Source: Robertkochia sediminum
GTDB lineage: Bacteria; Bacteroidota; Bacteroidia; Flavobacteriales; Flavobacteriaceae
DNA: 64,000 nucleotides
Direction: 5' to 3'
NCBI RefSeq assembly: GCF_016786255.1
Contig: NZ_JADMKT010000079.1
Span: forward strand, 1 to 64,000
Below are positions 35,898 through 45,061 of the stretch, piece by piece. Made by a program: the position numbers and the translations under genes. Every line of letters begins with the position of its first letter. The first letter of the stretch is position 1. Below the pieces are notes generated by a model, which was given only the letters and a program-made list of their open reading frames with translations, made no database searches and was not told the DNA's origin.

Positions 35898-37223
35898 TTA
35901 AAACACTCTCTTCACCTTCACCCCAAACGCTGCATTCCTGTTCTCCTGGCTATAATCTCCGGCGGCGAATAGGGTGAATGGTAATACGTTGTTGTTGATG
36001 TATACTTCGAGTAATCCCGAAAGCACTACTTTAGGACCTGTATAAGGCACGTCTTTGAGTCCGTAGTTACGGCGGTAGCTGAGTTTACCTTTGTAAGGCA
36101 CCGTGCCTACCATACCTTCGAGTCCGAAGTGGTGCACCAGGAAGCGGTTGGAGATGATCCCGTTCTCACCTTCAATAAAGAAAGGCACCCCGATCACACG
36201 GTTGTGGTAGGTCCATCCGGATTGGTATACGCCGTGATTGAAGTAGTTTTCATTCTCCCCCTTCCAGTCGCTTTGGTTGCGGGTGTAATAGAACTCATAG
36301 AGGAAGTTATCCCACATGGGCTCTTCCCGCTTGTTCTGCACATAGAACCCCCATTTCCCATCTGGGAAGTTGGCCATGCGCATCCCCGGGCCGAGTTCTG
36401 CCAGGTGATCCCAGAACAACTCAATATCAAAGGTCTTGTTGATACGGCGATATTTAAAACGGTAGGTAGCCATCTGATTCCAGTCGCCACCTACACCATT
36501 TACGGTACTCTTGCTCTTCTCGCGATCCATTGCCCCAAAGAAAATGGAAGCGTAATCGGTGATCCCGTCAACAAACACGCCCTTTACCGGCCAGGCTCCA
36601 TCCCATAGAGCTACATGCTGGAATCCGGCCTGCACCTGGTTGCGTTCGTCGTGGTTGTAAATGAAGTTCACACTTTTGGTATGCACGCGGGCATTACCAA
36701 TAGTGCGGTCGTCGTCGAGCACGTACTCCGCCCAATCGGCTTCCAGCTGCCATTTCTCTTTATTATCCAATAATAAAGGTCTTGGGGTATAGATACGCAC
36801 CCCGGGCAGTGGTCTTGCATTGTTCGAGAATAAAAAGGAAGGATCGGAAGCTGAGAGTCCGTTGTATTTTAATTCAGGTTGTTCCTTTCCGGCAACCACC
36901 CCAAACCAGTAGTTTTCCCATTTCACATAATAGTGATCGGCACGAAGGTCAGGACTACCACCATTATTCAGGAGTACTCCGGCTCCGGCCTCGATAAAAC
37001 CCCAACGTGCCAGGTCCTTTCGGGCAGCTGCCGTACCGAGCATATAAAAGTTACTCTCCTTTTCTACACGCCCAAAGGTATTGGAATAGGCCCAGAAAGG
37101 AAGTTCTTCATCGGTTCCGAAAACGCCGAGGCCTTCAAGGCTTCCCGACCAAAGGGTTTCTTGTGCATGTAGTAATGATCCGGCGAAGAGGCATACCGCC
37201 AGGATTCCGTAGAATTTTTTCAT
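35898..37223 (-). CDS. wzi: Capsule assembly protein, Wzi family
   Basis: 441 residues. Signal peptide cleaved after HAQ (MKKFYGILAVCLFAGSLLHAQ). The rest is rich in alternating beta strands, ending in AFGVKVKRVF, as expected for an 18-stranded outer-membrane barrel. WGFIEAGAGVLLNNGG, LPGVRIYTPRPLLL and GVPFFIEGENGIISNRFLVHHFGLEG fit the Wzi-family (capsule assembly) pattern. Wzi anchors or organises capsule at the cell surface. Encoded between the IVP cassette and the PHP phosphatase. Confidence 0.8.
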   Translation of the reverse strand: MKKFYGILAVCLFAGSLLHAQETLWSGSLEGLGVFGTDEELPFWAYSNTFGRVEKESNFYMLGTAAARKDLARWGFIEAGAGVLLNNGGSPDLRADHYYVKWENYWFGVVAGKEQPELKYNGLSASDPSFLFSNNARPLPGVRIYTPRPLLLDNKEKWQLEADWAEYVLDDDRTIGNARVHTKSVNFIYNHDERNQVQAGFQHVALWDGAWPVKGVFVDGITDYASIFFGAMDREKSKSTVNGVGGDWNQMATYRFKYRRINKTFDIELFWDHLAELGPGMRMANFPDGKWGFYVQNKREEPMWDNFLYEFYYTRNQSDWKGENENYFNHGVYQSGWTYHNRVIGVPFFIEGENGIISNRFLVHHFGLEGMVGTVPYKGKLSYRRNYGLKDVPYTGPKVVLSGLLEVYINNNVLPFTLFAAGDYSQENRNAAFGVKVKRVF

Positions 37224-37337
37224 AGGTTAAGCAGGTCGCTGTTAATATCAATTTAAATGGTTACATTCACCGCAGTAAACGTCGAAATATGGGGTATATT
37301 TCACGCGTGAAGATATAATTTTAAGAAGAATTTACCT

Positions 37338-38072
37338 ATGCTCTCTTTCTTTTCCTCTAAAATTTTATTTAAAGAACTCACGAACAATGCAGTAGACATC
37401 CATTGTCACCTGCTACCGGGGCTGGATGACGGCGCAAAAGACCTTGGTACTGCGCTTGACATGCTTAAAAACTACCGGCAACTGGGCTATCGCAAGGTGA
37501 TCTGCACCCCGCACATTATGGAAGACTACTACAAGGTAGACGCCGAAAAGATCGCCACCACCCTGACCCAACTAAGAACTGCTGCTAAAAATGCGAATAT
37601 CAATATCATCCTCGAAGCCGCAGCCGAGCATATGACCGACGGACAGTTTGAACGATTACTGCAGGAGAAGGCCCTACTTCCCCTATTTAATAATTTAGTC
37701 CTCATCGAAACCGGATTCCTGGCAGCCCCGCTTAACCTTCCAGACCTCATTTTTGAAATGACCAATGTAGGGTATACCCCGGTGATCGCCCATCCGGAGC
37801 GTTATGGATACCTTAAAAAACCGAAACATTTTCAACGCCTGAGAGATCAGGGGTGTTTATTGCAAGTCAATGCGCTTTCCCTTACCGGGTACTACGGGAA
37901 ATCGATTCAGCAAAAAGCGGAGATGCTTCTTGAGAATGATCTTGTTGATGTTATTGGGACGGATGCACATCATGCACGTCACCTTCAACGATTGCTGGAG
38001 TTTAAGGTGAGTAAGAAAATGGCTGGGCAGTTGGAAGTTATCTTTGAGAGGACTAATCAATTGTTTGGATAG
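37338..38072 (+). CDS. PHP-domain protein-tyrosine phosphatase (CpsB/YwqE type)
   Basis: 244 residues. Metal-binding motifs of the PHP family are present: VDIHCHLLPGLDDGAKDL (H22, H24), CTPHIM, a central EAAAEHM, VIAHPERYG, and GTDAHHARHL. Bacteroidota capsule loci typically encode this type of phosphatase to dephosphorylate the Wzc-type BY-kinase. Here it is the only capsule enzyme on the plus strand, back to back with wzi and facing wzc across an IVP gene, so it may be expressed independently of the kinase. Confidence 0.88.
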   Translation: MLSFFSSKILFKELTNNAVDIHCHLLPGLDDGAKDLGTALDMLKNYRQLGYRKVICTPHIMEDYYKVDAEKIATTLTQLRTAAKNANINIILEAAAEHMTDGQFERLLQEKALLPLFNNLVLIETGFLAAPLNLPDLIFEMTNVGYTPVIAHPERYGYLKKPKHFQRLRDQGCLLQVNALSLTGYYGKSIQQKAEMLLENDLVDVIGTDAHHARHLQRLLEFKVSKKMAGQLEVIFERTNQLFG

Positions 38073-38110
38073 GGGCTAATAGGTAAATAGGCGAATAAGC
38101 TAACAAGTCC

Positions 38111-38476
38111 CTAATTTGAAGTTTCCAATCTAGCTATTAAAGCTGAGAGTTGCCTGGCGATTGATTCTGCCTCTTTTCTTAACCCTTCATAATTATTGTT
38201 ATTCAAATAGCCCAGATCATTGCTTATTATTAAATGACTTATCGTTTCCCACAGAGAACTATAGGCCATGTTTATAAATCGAGCTTTTTCTTTATCTGTC
38301 TTTCTTGAAAAGCCTTCAGAAATATTCGCACATATACTTACCGATGACCTCCTAACCTGCGAAACCAAGCCATACTTTTCTTTGTCAGGAAAAGAATCTG
38401 AAACCTCATAGACCAATTTTATCAACTTCCTGGAATGCTGCCATACATCCAATCGTTCAAAATAAAAACTATACAT
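38111..38476 (-). CDS. Four-helix-bundle protein (IVP family)
   Basis: 121 residues. LDVWQHSRKLIKLVYEVSDSFPDKEKYGLVSQVRRSSVSICANISEGFSRKTDKEKARFINMAYSSLWE follows the family pattern in order; SICANISEG replaces SIPSNIAEG, as in a subset. It lies between the phosphatase and wzc genes but outside the wzc transcript, since a terminator separates it at 38576-38607. Own IVP box and exact -7 match upstream. Confidence 0.85.
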   Translation of the reverse strand: MYSFYFERLDVWQHSRKLIKLVYEVSDSFPDKEKYGLVSQVRRSSVSICANISEGFSRKTDKEKARFINMAYSSLWETISHLIISNDLGYLNNNNYEGLRKEAESIARQLSALIARLETSN

Positions 38477-38490
38477 GCAAACACTTTTTA

Positions 38491-38512
38491 CAAATATAGA
38501 TTATTTTCTATA
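38491..38512 (-). promoter_or_regulatory. IVP box plus -7 box TATATTTG
   Basis: On the minus strand TATAGAAAATAATCTATA (38512-38495) overlaps TATATTTG (38498-38491), an exact TAnnTTTG. The start codon is 15 bp downstream. This is one of the cleanest of the six boxes. Confidence 0.6.
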
Positions 38513-38575
38513 AATATGATCAAGTGATAAGCCATAAACCTATTTGCCTATTAGCTTATTCGCTTATTTTTTAAC

Positions 38576-38607
38576 CAAAAAAAGCCTCCCAAAAATGGAA
38601 GGCTTTT
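38576..38607 (-). terminator. Rho-independent terminator after wzc
   Basis: On the minus strand AAAAGCCTTCC pairs with GGGAGGCTTT around ATTTTT, followed by seven T. It ends the wza-wzc transcript 21 bp past the wzc stop. Confidence 0.85.
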
Positions 38608-38627
38608 CAAAATATCTGAATATTTAA

Positions 38628-41018
38628 TTAGCATCTCGTCTTATATGCCGAAAGCTTCTTTCTTACCTTGGTAAAGAACGTCTCCTTCTCCCCACCATAG
38701 TTATATCCATATTTATTACCATAACCAAAGTTGGCCATGCTTACATCGTTAAGAACGATGGCTACGTTGTTAAGCTTTTTGCGTTTTACGGCATCGGCGA
38801 TAAATTCTGTAAAGCGCTCTTCGGTATATCCTGAACGGGTGAGGTAAAGGGTAACGTCGGCATATTTATTGATGAGGAGGGTATCGGTCACCAGGAGTAA
38901 TGGCGCCGTATCGATCACTAAATAATCGTAACGGGCTTTCACCTCATTAAAGAAAGCTTCCACTCCTTTACTCATCAGCAGCTCTGCCGGGTTTGGCGGA
39001 ATGGCTCCCGAAGACACCAGGTCAAGGTTATTATGCACCCCGGAGTTGTGAATAATGCTATCCACATTCACCTTATCGTCATACAGGTAGTTTGAAAGTC
39101 CCGCGCGATGTTTATTATGCTCCAGGTAAGCCGCTAATTGTGGATTTCTAAGATCCGCCCCAACAAGCAACACTTTACGGTCGGTACCCGCGAGGGAAAT
39201 AGCGAGGTTCGCTGCCGTTAGCGACTTCCCTTCTCCCTTGGTGGTCGATGTCACCAAAATGGTCTTGGCGCCTTCCTCTTTACGATCCACGAACATATAC
39301 TGTAAGTTGGTACGCATGATCCTAAAGGCTTCAGCCATCACCGAACGGTCGTCAAGGGCGATCAGTTTTTCTTCCTTATCTCCAATACGAGGCAACTCAC
39401 CAACAATAGGCAGTTCCGGAAGACGGCGTTCGATATCCTTACGGCTAAGGATCTTATTATTCAATACTTCTCCAACGTAAATGAATAAGAAAGGGATGAG
39501 CAACCCTAAAAGGAATGCACCTCCTAATACGATATTCTTCTTTGGAGCCACTGGCAGATTAGAACTGCTTGCAAAGTCAACGATCTTCGCCTTGGGCGCT
39601 GTTACCGCCATAGAGATCGAAGCCTCTTCTCTTTTTTGCAAGAGGAATAAATAAAGGGCCTCCTTGATATTCTGCTGTCTTTCGATCCCGCGGAATTCCT
39701 TCTCTTTGGTAGGCACCTTAGCGATCTGCCTGTCCATCACCACCTCTCTTCGGCTCAGATCTTTAAAAGCGATCTCCAACGCTGTTCTCTGGGTTTCCAG
39801 ACTTTTCAGCACCGTTTCACGAAGCCCGTCGATCTGACTATCAAGATTACGAACTACCGGGTTCTTTTCCGTAGAGTTCTTCAGCATATGCGAACGCTCG
39901 ATCACCAGGGTATTGTATGTACCTACCAGGGTTGCGAGACCTTCACTTTCTGTTCCCAGATTGGTGGGTAACAGTTTACTATTGTCATTCTGACCGAGAT
40001 ACTCGATCATGGTTTTGGTGAGTTCCAACTGGGTAGCCAGGTCCAGCTGACGCTTACTGAACTCGTTTGCATTCTCCAGGAACAACTGAGCCTCAGAGGT
40101 AATATCGGTTAGTTTGTTTGCTGTTTTAAAGGTGACCTTATCGGTTTCCACCGAATCCAGCTCCCCACTAATGATCTCCAAACGCTCATCGATAAATTCA
40201 GCCGTATTTTTAGAGATCAGGTTGTTGTCGTTGATCGCATCCTTGTTATACTGATGTACCAGCTCATTGAGAATATCCTGGGCCTTGCTCTTGAGCGGAT
40301 GCTCCAAGGCCAGGTTGATCACGGTAGCATTCTTATTGGAAAGATTCACCTGGATGGCACTCTTCAATCCTCCGGCAACACCTTCTACCCTATGAAAATA
40401 CACTTCAACAGGTGTATTGGAAGTCATTTGCTGTACATCGGTTCGCGTATTGGGCAGCACCATGATCTCTGCAAAAGGCAGGGTGATCGTCTCCCCTAAT
40501 TTATAGACCTGAGATTTTCCAAGATGTTGAATTCTTACCTGGTCTTCGCCGGTTAATTGAAATTCCAGGGATTCTTCCGGCATTCCTGCAAAGGGAACAT
40601 AATTAAGAACCTTCACCACAAACGGACTGGCGGTATACACTTCATTCTGCTTCACCTCTCCCGCAACAAAGTAACTCACATTGATGCCCAACTCCTTAAC
40701 GACTTTCTCCAGCAATCGTTTAGAACGAAGGATCTCGATCTCGTTCTCTACGCTATTGGAATTGAAAGACCCCAAAACTCCAAGATCCTGCAAGGCACTA
40801 AGTTCTGACGCTCCTCCACCATTCTTATCATCCTTAATGATGATGCTCGCCTGTGTTTTATATACATTGGTCGCATAGCGCAGGTAGATAAAAGCACCTG
40901 CCAAACAAACCACAGCACCCAAAACAAACCACCTCCAATGACGGAGGTATTTTTCCAACAACTCTCTTAAATGCAGCTCCTCTTCGTGCTGCTCTTCAAT
41001 AAATACGTTCTCGTTCAT
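38628..41018 (-). CDS. wzc: Capsule chain-length regulator and BY-type tyrosine kinase (Wzc)
   Basis: 796 residues. N-terminal Wzz domain with first membrane segment (WFVLGAVVCLAGAFIYL, about 34-50), a long periplasmic coiled-coil region, a GNVR-like KEKEFRGIERQQNIKEALYLFLLQKREEASIS before the second membrane segment (IVLGGAFLLGLLIPFLFIYV, about 500-520), then the cytoplasmic kinase. Walker A TTKGEGKS (about 595), A' LLVGADLRNP, Walker B YLVIDTAPLLLV. The C-terminal tail NFGYGNKYGYNYGG holds a tyrosine cluster for autophosphorylation. It should control chain length and export together with Wza, four bases upstream. Confidence 0.93.
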   Translation of the reverse strand: MNENVFIEEQHEEELHLRELLEKYLRHWRWFVLGAVVCLAGAFIYLRYATNVYKTQASIIIKDDKNGGGASELSALQDLGVLGSFNSNSVENEIEILRSKRLLEKVVKELGINVSYFVAGEVKQNEVYTASPFVVKVLNYVPFAGMPEESLEFQLTGEDQVRIQHLGKSQVYKLGETITLPFAEIMVLPNTRTDVQQMTSNTPVEVYFHRVEGVAGGLKSAIQVNLSNKNATVINLALEHPLKSKAQDILNELVHQYNKDAINDNNLISKNTAEFIDERLEIISGELDSVETDKVTFKTANKLTDITSEAQLFLENANEFSKRQLDLATQLELTKTMIEYLGQNDNSKLLPTNLGTESEGLATLVGTYNTLVIERSHMLKNSTEKNPVVRNLDSQIDGLRETVLKSLETQRTALEIAFKDLSRREVVMDRQIAKVPTKEKEFRGIERQQNIKEALYLFLLQKREEASISMAVTAPKAKIVDFASSSNLPVAPKKNIVLGGAFLLGLLIPFLFIYVGEVLNNKILSRKDIERRLPELPIVGELPRIGDKEEKLIALDDRSVMAEAFRIMRTNLQYMFVDRKEEGAKTILVTSTTKGEGKSLTAANLAISLAGTDRKVLLVGADLRNPQLAAYLEHNKHRAGLSNYLYDDKVNVDSIIHNSGVHNNLDLVSSGAIPPNPAELLMSKGVEAFFNEVKARYDYLVIDTAPLLLVTDTLLINKYADVTLYLTRSGYTEERFTEFIADAVKRKKLNNVAIVLNDVSMANFGYGNKYGYNYGGEKETFFTKVRKKLSAYKTRC

Positions 41019-41022
41019 GGGA

Positions 41023-41808
41023 CTAATTGGTTATAACAACAATTACAGAAAGGATTATAGAAGCCACTGATACAAATAGCGGTATATTCCTATTATATGC
41101 AGCTGCCTGGGTTTGTGCCTTATTAGGCTCTATATAGATCACATCATTCTGCTGGAGGTAGTAAAAAGGAGAATCAATGAGATCGGCCTTGGTAAGGTCT
41201 ACTGATCCGTAGGATTTAATTCCGTTTTGCTCACGGATCACCATCACATTATCACGACGGCCGTAGATCGTCATATCTCCCGCCATGGCCAAAGCTTCCG
41301 GTAACGTAATGCGCTCGTCCTGTATATTGTAGGTCCCCGGACGAGTTACCTCGCCGATCACAGACACCTTATAATTCACAATACGGATATTAATGATAGG
41401 ATCTACTACATACTCACCAATCCTGTTTTCCAGGTCCTTGATCAATTCCTGCCGGGTCATTCCTGCCACCTTGAGTTCTCCAAGTACAGGGAATTGAATA
41501 TTTCCATCACTATCTACCAAGTATGCCTGAAGCTGATTCTGCATACCCCCTCCCATGCCGGTAATACCCTGAGAATTCACCAAAGGTAAATTAAACGGCT
41601 GAACAGCTTTCAGGTCATAGGAAGAAACCGTGATCTGCAGCATGTCGTTGGCCTGGATCTGCGGGGTGTAGTTCACCTGCTTTGCAGCAGCCATAGCCTG
41701 ATCAATATTCTGGAAATAAGCTACTTTCTTGCGGGAAACGCAGGAAGAAAGCATAAGGATAACGGCCATAGCTATGAAGGCCAGAGAAGATCCGGAGCGA
41801 TGCATCAT
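41023..41808 (-). CDS. wza: Polysaccharide export outer-membrane lipoprotein (Wza)
   Basis: 261 residues. Lipoprotein signal with LMLSSC (Cys near 23). Polysaccharide-export domain YTPQIQANDMLQITVSSYD and an SLBB-type domain VSVIGEVTRPGTYNIQDERITLPEALAMAGD follow. The C-terminus (PLFVSVASIILSVIVVITN) is a hydrophobic membrane segment, typical of the Bacteroidota form. It would form the outer-membrane export channel. First gene of the wza-wzc pair, with an exact -7 box 17 bp upstream. Confidence 0.93.
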   Translation of the reverse strand: MMHRSGSSLAFIAMAVILMLSSCVSRKKVAYFQNIDQAMAAAKQVNYTPQIQANDMLQITVSSYDLKAVQPFNLPLVNSQGITGMGGGMQNQLQAYLVDSDGNIQFPVLGELKVAGMTRQELIKDLENRIGEYVVDPIINIRIVNYKVSVIGEVTRPGTYNIQDERITLPEALAMAGDMTIYGRRDNVMVIREQNGIKSYGSVDLTKADLIDSPFYYLQQNDVIYIEPNKAQTQAAAYNRNIPLFVSVASIILSVIVVITN

Positions 41809-41824
41809 TGGTAAAATTTTGCTG

Positions 41825-41965
41825 CAAATATAATTAATGAGGGGGAGATTGTTTTAGGGTTGACCGTAATTAAATGGGGAGGTGGGGAAACAGGGAAAGC
41901 GGGAATGACACTTTATGCTGATTTACAGCAATTTAGATCTCATACCAAGGAGTGTTAAATTATGA
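41825..41965 (-). promoter_or_regulatory. Duplicated promoter block, copy A (upstream of wza)
   Basis: The minus strand reads CATTAATTATATTTGC ending 17 bp before the wza ATG, so TATATTTG at 41825-41832 is a likely -7 box. About 140 bp here align with 46271-46410. The first 25 bp are nearly identical, then GGGAGG-rich and GATTTACAG segments follow in the same order. Confidence 0.6.
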
Positions 41966-41994
41966 AACTGAGTTATTAGTTGTTCGTTTTTAGT

Positions 41995-42090
41995 TAGGCT
42001 GTAAGCTGTATGCTATACACTGTAGGCTGTAGGCTGTAGGCTGTAGGCTGTAGGCTTTAAGCTATAAGCTATAAGCTATAAGCTGTAGGT
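41995..42090. repeat. GCTGTAG/GCTATAA heptad array
   Basis: About 13 units of 7 bp (GCTGTAG, GCTTTAA, GCTATAA) in the 525-bp spacer between wza and the terminator of fcl. The remainder of 41966-42237 holds TTAGTTGTTCG-type and TGAATTGC-type tracts and no gene. Confidence 0.85.
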
Positions 42091-42237
42091 ACTGAATACA
42101 GGAATAGATTCAATAGCTTGAGTTATTAGTTGTTCACCTACGCCAAGGCTTCGGTGAATGAATTGAGTTGACTGTTGGTTAGCGGTTCACGGTGTTCGAT
42201 AAATTGGCAGTATTGCTGAATTGCTAAGGTGCTAAAC

Positions 42238-42281
42238 CAAAAAAAAGCCTTTCAGACATATGACATCCGGAAGGCCTTTTA
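42238..42281 (-). terminator. Rho-independent terminator after fcl
   Basis: On the minus strand AAAAGGCCTTCCGG pairs with GAAAGGCTTT (one bulge) around a 13-nt loop, followed by eight T. About 50 bp after the fcl stop. Confidence 0.75.
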
Positions 42282-42333
42282 TCTATTATAAAATATATGT
42301 GCTACAACCCCCATAGGGAGTGCTCAAATCGCA

Positions 42334-43305
42334 TTAAAGCTTTACCTCTTTAAATTGATCGATATTCTTCAAAAACCACTCGTAAGTAGATGCTACACCC
42401 TCATCTAATGCAATTGAAGCTTTCCAGCCCTGGGCGCTCATTTTGGATACATCCATCAACTTTCTGGGGGTACCATCCGGCTTTTCAGCATCCCAAATGA
42501 TCTCTCCCTGGTGACCGGTTACTTTTTGGATCATCTCTGCAAGTGCCTTGATGGTCAGGTCGGTTCCCGTTCCCACATTGTACAAATGCTCTTCCAAAGT
42601 ATGCTCCAAAGCGAAAACCACCGCCTGAGCCATATCTTCTACATGCAAGAATTCGCGCATCGGGCTACCTGACCCCCAAAGGGTTACAGGAGCATTCCCA
42701 TTTTCCTTGGCCTCGTGAAACTTGCGGATCATCGCCGGAAGCACGTGAGATGTCTTCAGATCGAAATTATCGTAAGGGCCATAAAGGTTGGTAGGCATCA
42801 AACTCACATAATCCAAGCCAAACTGCTTGCGAATACTCTCACAAGCCTTAACTCCTGAGATCTTAGCAATAGCATACCATTCGTTGGTAGGCTCCAAAGG
42901 GCCGGTAAGTAAACAATCCTCAGTTAAGGGTTGTTTTGCCAGTTTTGGGTAGATACAACTACTCCCCAGAAAAACAAACTTCTCTACCCCGGCCTTTTTG
43001 GCCTCATCGATGAGGTTGTTCTGGATCTGCATGTTCTCCATTAAGAACTGATACGGATAATCCCTGTTGGCAAGGATACCTCCTACCCTTGCGGCTGCGT
43101 CGATAACAGCATCAGGTTTTTCTTCTGCGAAGAAGGATCTCACGGAATGTTGATCTCTAAGATCTAATTCACTACTAGACTTGTGAATTATATTCTCGTA
43201 TCCTTTTGCCTTTAGTGCACGGATTATCGCGGATCCGACCATTCCGTTACCGCCGGCTACGTATATTTTTGAGTCTTTGTTTATTTCTACTTTTTTGATT
43301 TCCAT
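42334..43305 (-). CDS. fcl: GDP-L-fucose synthase
   Basis: 323 residues. Rossmann motif VAGGNGMVGSAIIRAL, DAAARVGGILANRDYPYQF, FLGSSCIYPKLAKQPL, and the catalytic YAIAKISGVKACE (YxxxK) are those of GDP-fucose synthases. It performs the epimerase and reductase steps from GDP-4-keto-6-deoxymannose. Separated from gmd by a GxxExxY gene. Confidence 0.95.
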   Translation of the reverse strand: MEIKKVEINKDSKIYVAGGNGMVGSAIIRALKAKGYENIIHKSSSELDLRDQHSVRSFFAEEKPDAVIDAAARVGGILANRDYPYQFLMENMQIQNNLIDEAKKAGVEKFVFLGSSCIYPKLAKQPLTEDCLLTGPLEPTNEWYAIAKISGVKACESIRKQFGLDYVSLMPTNLYGPYDNFDLKTSHVLPAMIRKFHEAKENGNAPVTLWGSGSPMREFLHVEDMAQAVVFALEHTLEEHLYNVGTGTDLTIKALAEMIQKVTGHQGEIIWDAEKPDGTPRKLMDVSKMSAQGWKASIALDEGVASTYEWFLKNIDQFKEVKL

Positions 43306-43312
43306 TTTAGTT

Positions 43313-43395
43313 GATTTTTGGATTTCATGGATTGATCATGAATTTCGCGGATTCTCTAGTGATTTCGCGGATATAAGCGGATTACGCAGAGGTCT
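43313..43395. repeat. Degenerate GGATTTCGCGGATT flank of the GxxExxY gene
   Basis: ATTTCGCGGATT, ATTTCGCGGATA and CGGATTACGCAGA occur in succession after the GxxExxY gene stop. A related trio (ATCCGTGTAATCC) lies on the other side at 43782-43836. Confidence 0.6.
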
Positions 43396-43396
43396 T

Positions 43397-43777
43397 CTAA
43401 TTTACTGAATTGATAAATCTCTTCCATTTGAGGGAAGACTCCCCAAAATTAATCAATAATCCTACCTCGTGGTTGGTGGCCTTAAGGTAGTTGACTAACT
43501 GGTCAGAACCGGATTTATGGAGAAAATTAGAACTTTTGAGCTCAACAATGATCTTATCATAACATAAAAGATCAGCGACGAAATACTTACGGAGTTTTTT
43601 GCCTTTATACATGATCGGTAACCGAACCTGGGCTTCAAACGGGATGTTCTGTTCTTCGAGCTCCATCTCCAGGGCTTCCTGGTAGGCGCCCTCTGTAAAA
43701 CCACTCCCAATTTCCTTATGAACGGTCATGCACGCCCCGATTATTTTATAGGTCTCCTTTTCGTACTTTAAACTCAT
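43397..43777 (-). CDS. GxxExxY protein (PD-(D/E)XK-like)
   Basis: 126 residues. The naming motif is visible in GSGFTEGAYQEALEMEL (G-x2-E-x2-Y as GFTEGAY), followed by the nuclease-fold core FVADLLCYDKIIVELKS with D and ExK residues. The family is related to PD-(D/E)XK nucleases and is mobile-looking in many genomes, but its function is unknown. It splits gmd from fcl, which are usually adjacent, and is flanked on both sides by short GGATT-type repeats. It is in the same direction as its neighbours. Confidence 0.85.
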   Translation of the reverse strand: MSLKYEKETYKIIGACMTVHKEIGSGFTEGAYQEALEMELEEQNIPFEAQVRLPIMYKGKKLRKYFVADLLCYDKIIVELKSSNFLHKSGSDQLVNYLKATNHEVGLLINFGESSLKWKRFINSVN

Positions 43778-43781
43778 CCCT

Positions 43782-43836
43782 ATCCGTGTAATCCTCCTTT
43801 ATCCGTGCAATCCTTTTTAAATCCGTGTAATCCGTG
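43782..43836. repeat. Three ATCCGTGTAATCC direct repeats
   Basis: ATCCGTGTAATCC at 43782-43794, ATCCGTGCAATCC at 43801-43813 and ATCCGTGTAATCCGTG at 43821-43836, between gmd and the GxxExxY start. With the repeats on the other side they bracket the GxxExxY gene. Confidence 0.75.
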
Positions 43837-43838
43837 AT

Positions 43839-44954
43839 TTACTCGTAGTAATTAAAGGTTTGATACCCTCCGTCTTTAAGGAATTGCTGCTTTTGCATGA
43901 GCTTAACGTCACTCTGCATCATATCTTTCACTAACGCAGGAAGGTCATACTCCGGTACCCATCCTAGTTTTTCTTTTGCTTTAGTGGCATCACCGATCAA
44001 AAGATCTACCTCTGTAGGACGGAAGTAACGTGGATCTACGTTCAATACCTCTTTACCAACAGGCAATTGGAAACGCTCGTCGTTGCATTTTACCACATAG
44101 GCTTTTTCATCAACACCTTCTCCTTTAAACTCTAACTCGATTCCTACCTCGTTAAAAGCCATTCGCACGAAGTCACGCACAGGGGTGGTCTTTCCGGTAG
44201 CGATCACCCAGTCTTCCGCTTCGTCGTGCTGAAGGATCATCCACATCATACGAACGTAGTCCTTGGCATGCCCCCAGTCTCTTTGTGCGTCCAGGTTTCC
44301 TAGATAGAACTTATCCTGAAGCCCCAAGGCAATTCTTGAAACCGCACGGGTGATCTTTCTGGTTACGAAAGTCTCCCCTCTGATCGGTGATTCGTGATTA
44401 AAGAGGATTCCGTTACACGCATAGATCCCGTAAGCCTCACGATAGTTTACCGTGATCCAGTAGGCATACATCTTAGCAACCGCATATGGTGATCTTGGGT
44501 AGAAAGGCGTGGTCTCGGTCTGAGGCACTTCCTGTACTTTACCATAGAGCTCTGAAGTAGAAGCCTGGTAAATACGTGTTTTCTTTTCTAAACCTAAAAG
44601 ACGAACAGCATCAAGGATCCTAAGGGTACCGATACCATCAGCATTGGCGGTATATTCAGGGGTTTCAAAAGAAACCGCTACGTGACTCATGGCTGCCAGG
44701 TTATAGATCTCATCCGGCTGGATCTCCTGGATCAAACGAATAAGGTTGGTCGAATCGGTCATATCCCCGTAATGAAGGAAGAACTTGGCATCTTCCTCAT
44801 GAGGATCCTGGTACAGGTGATCGATACGATCGGTATTAAAAAGGGAAGAACGACGCTTGAGTCCGTGTACTTCATACCCTTTTTTCAACAAAAATTCCGA
44901 TAAATAGGCGCCATCTTGTCCGGTTACCCCGGTGATCAATGCTACTTTGCTCAT
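43839..44954 (-). CDS. gmd: GDP-mannose 4,6-dehydratase
   Basis: 371 residues. [31 protein letters not shown] gives the Rossmann motif. [17 protein letters not shown] contains the Thr/Ser-Glu active-site residues and [25 protein letters not shown] the Yxxx[16 protein letters not shown] is diagnostic. It makes GDP-4-keto-6-deoxymannose, the precursor for Fcl. Confidence 0.96.
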   Translation of the reverse strand: MSKVALITGVTGQDGAYLSEFLLKKGYEVHGLKRRSSLFNTDRIDHLYQDPHEEDAKFFLHYGDMTDSTNLIRLIQEIQPDEIYNLAAMSHVAVSFETPEYTANADGIGTLRILDAVRLLGLEKKTRIYQASTSELYGKVQEVPQTETTPFYPRSPYAVAKMYAYWITVNYREAYGIYACNGILFNHESPIRGETFVTRKITRAVSRIALGLQDKFYLGNLDAQRDWGHAKDYVRMMWMILQHDEAEDWVIATGKTTPVRDFVRMAFNEVGIELEFKGEGVDEKAYVVKCNDERFQLPVGKEVLNVDPRYFRPTEVDLLIGDATKAKEKLGWVPEYDLPALVKDMMQSDVKLMQKQQFLKDGGYQTFNYYE

Positions 44955-45061
44955 GGTACTTTAGGTTTATTTTTTATTCGTTAGCCCTTAAAAAGCGCTA
45001 CAAAGTTAATTTATTTTTAAAGATCGCTGCTCCCATTCTACTCCCGGAAGCAGACAAAACT

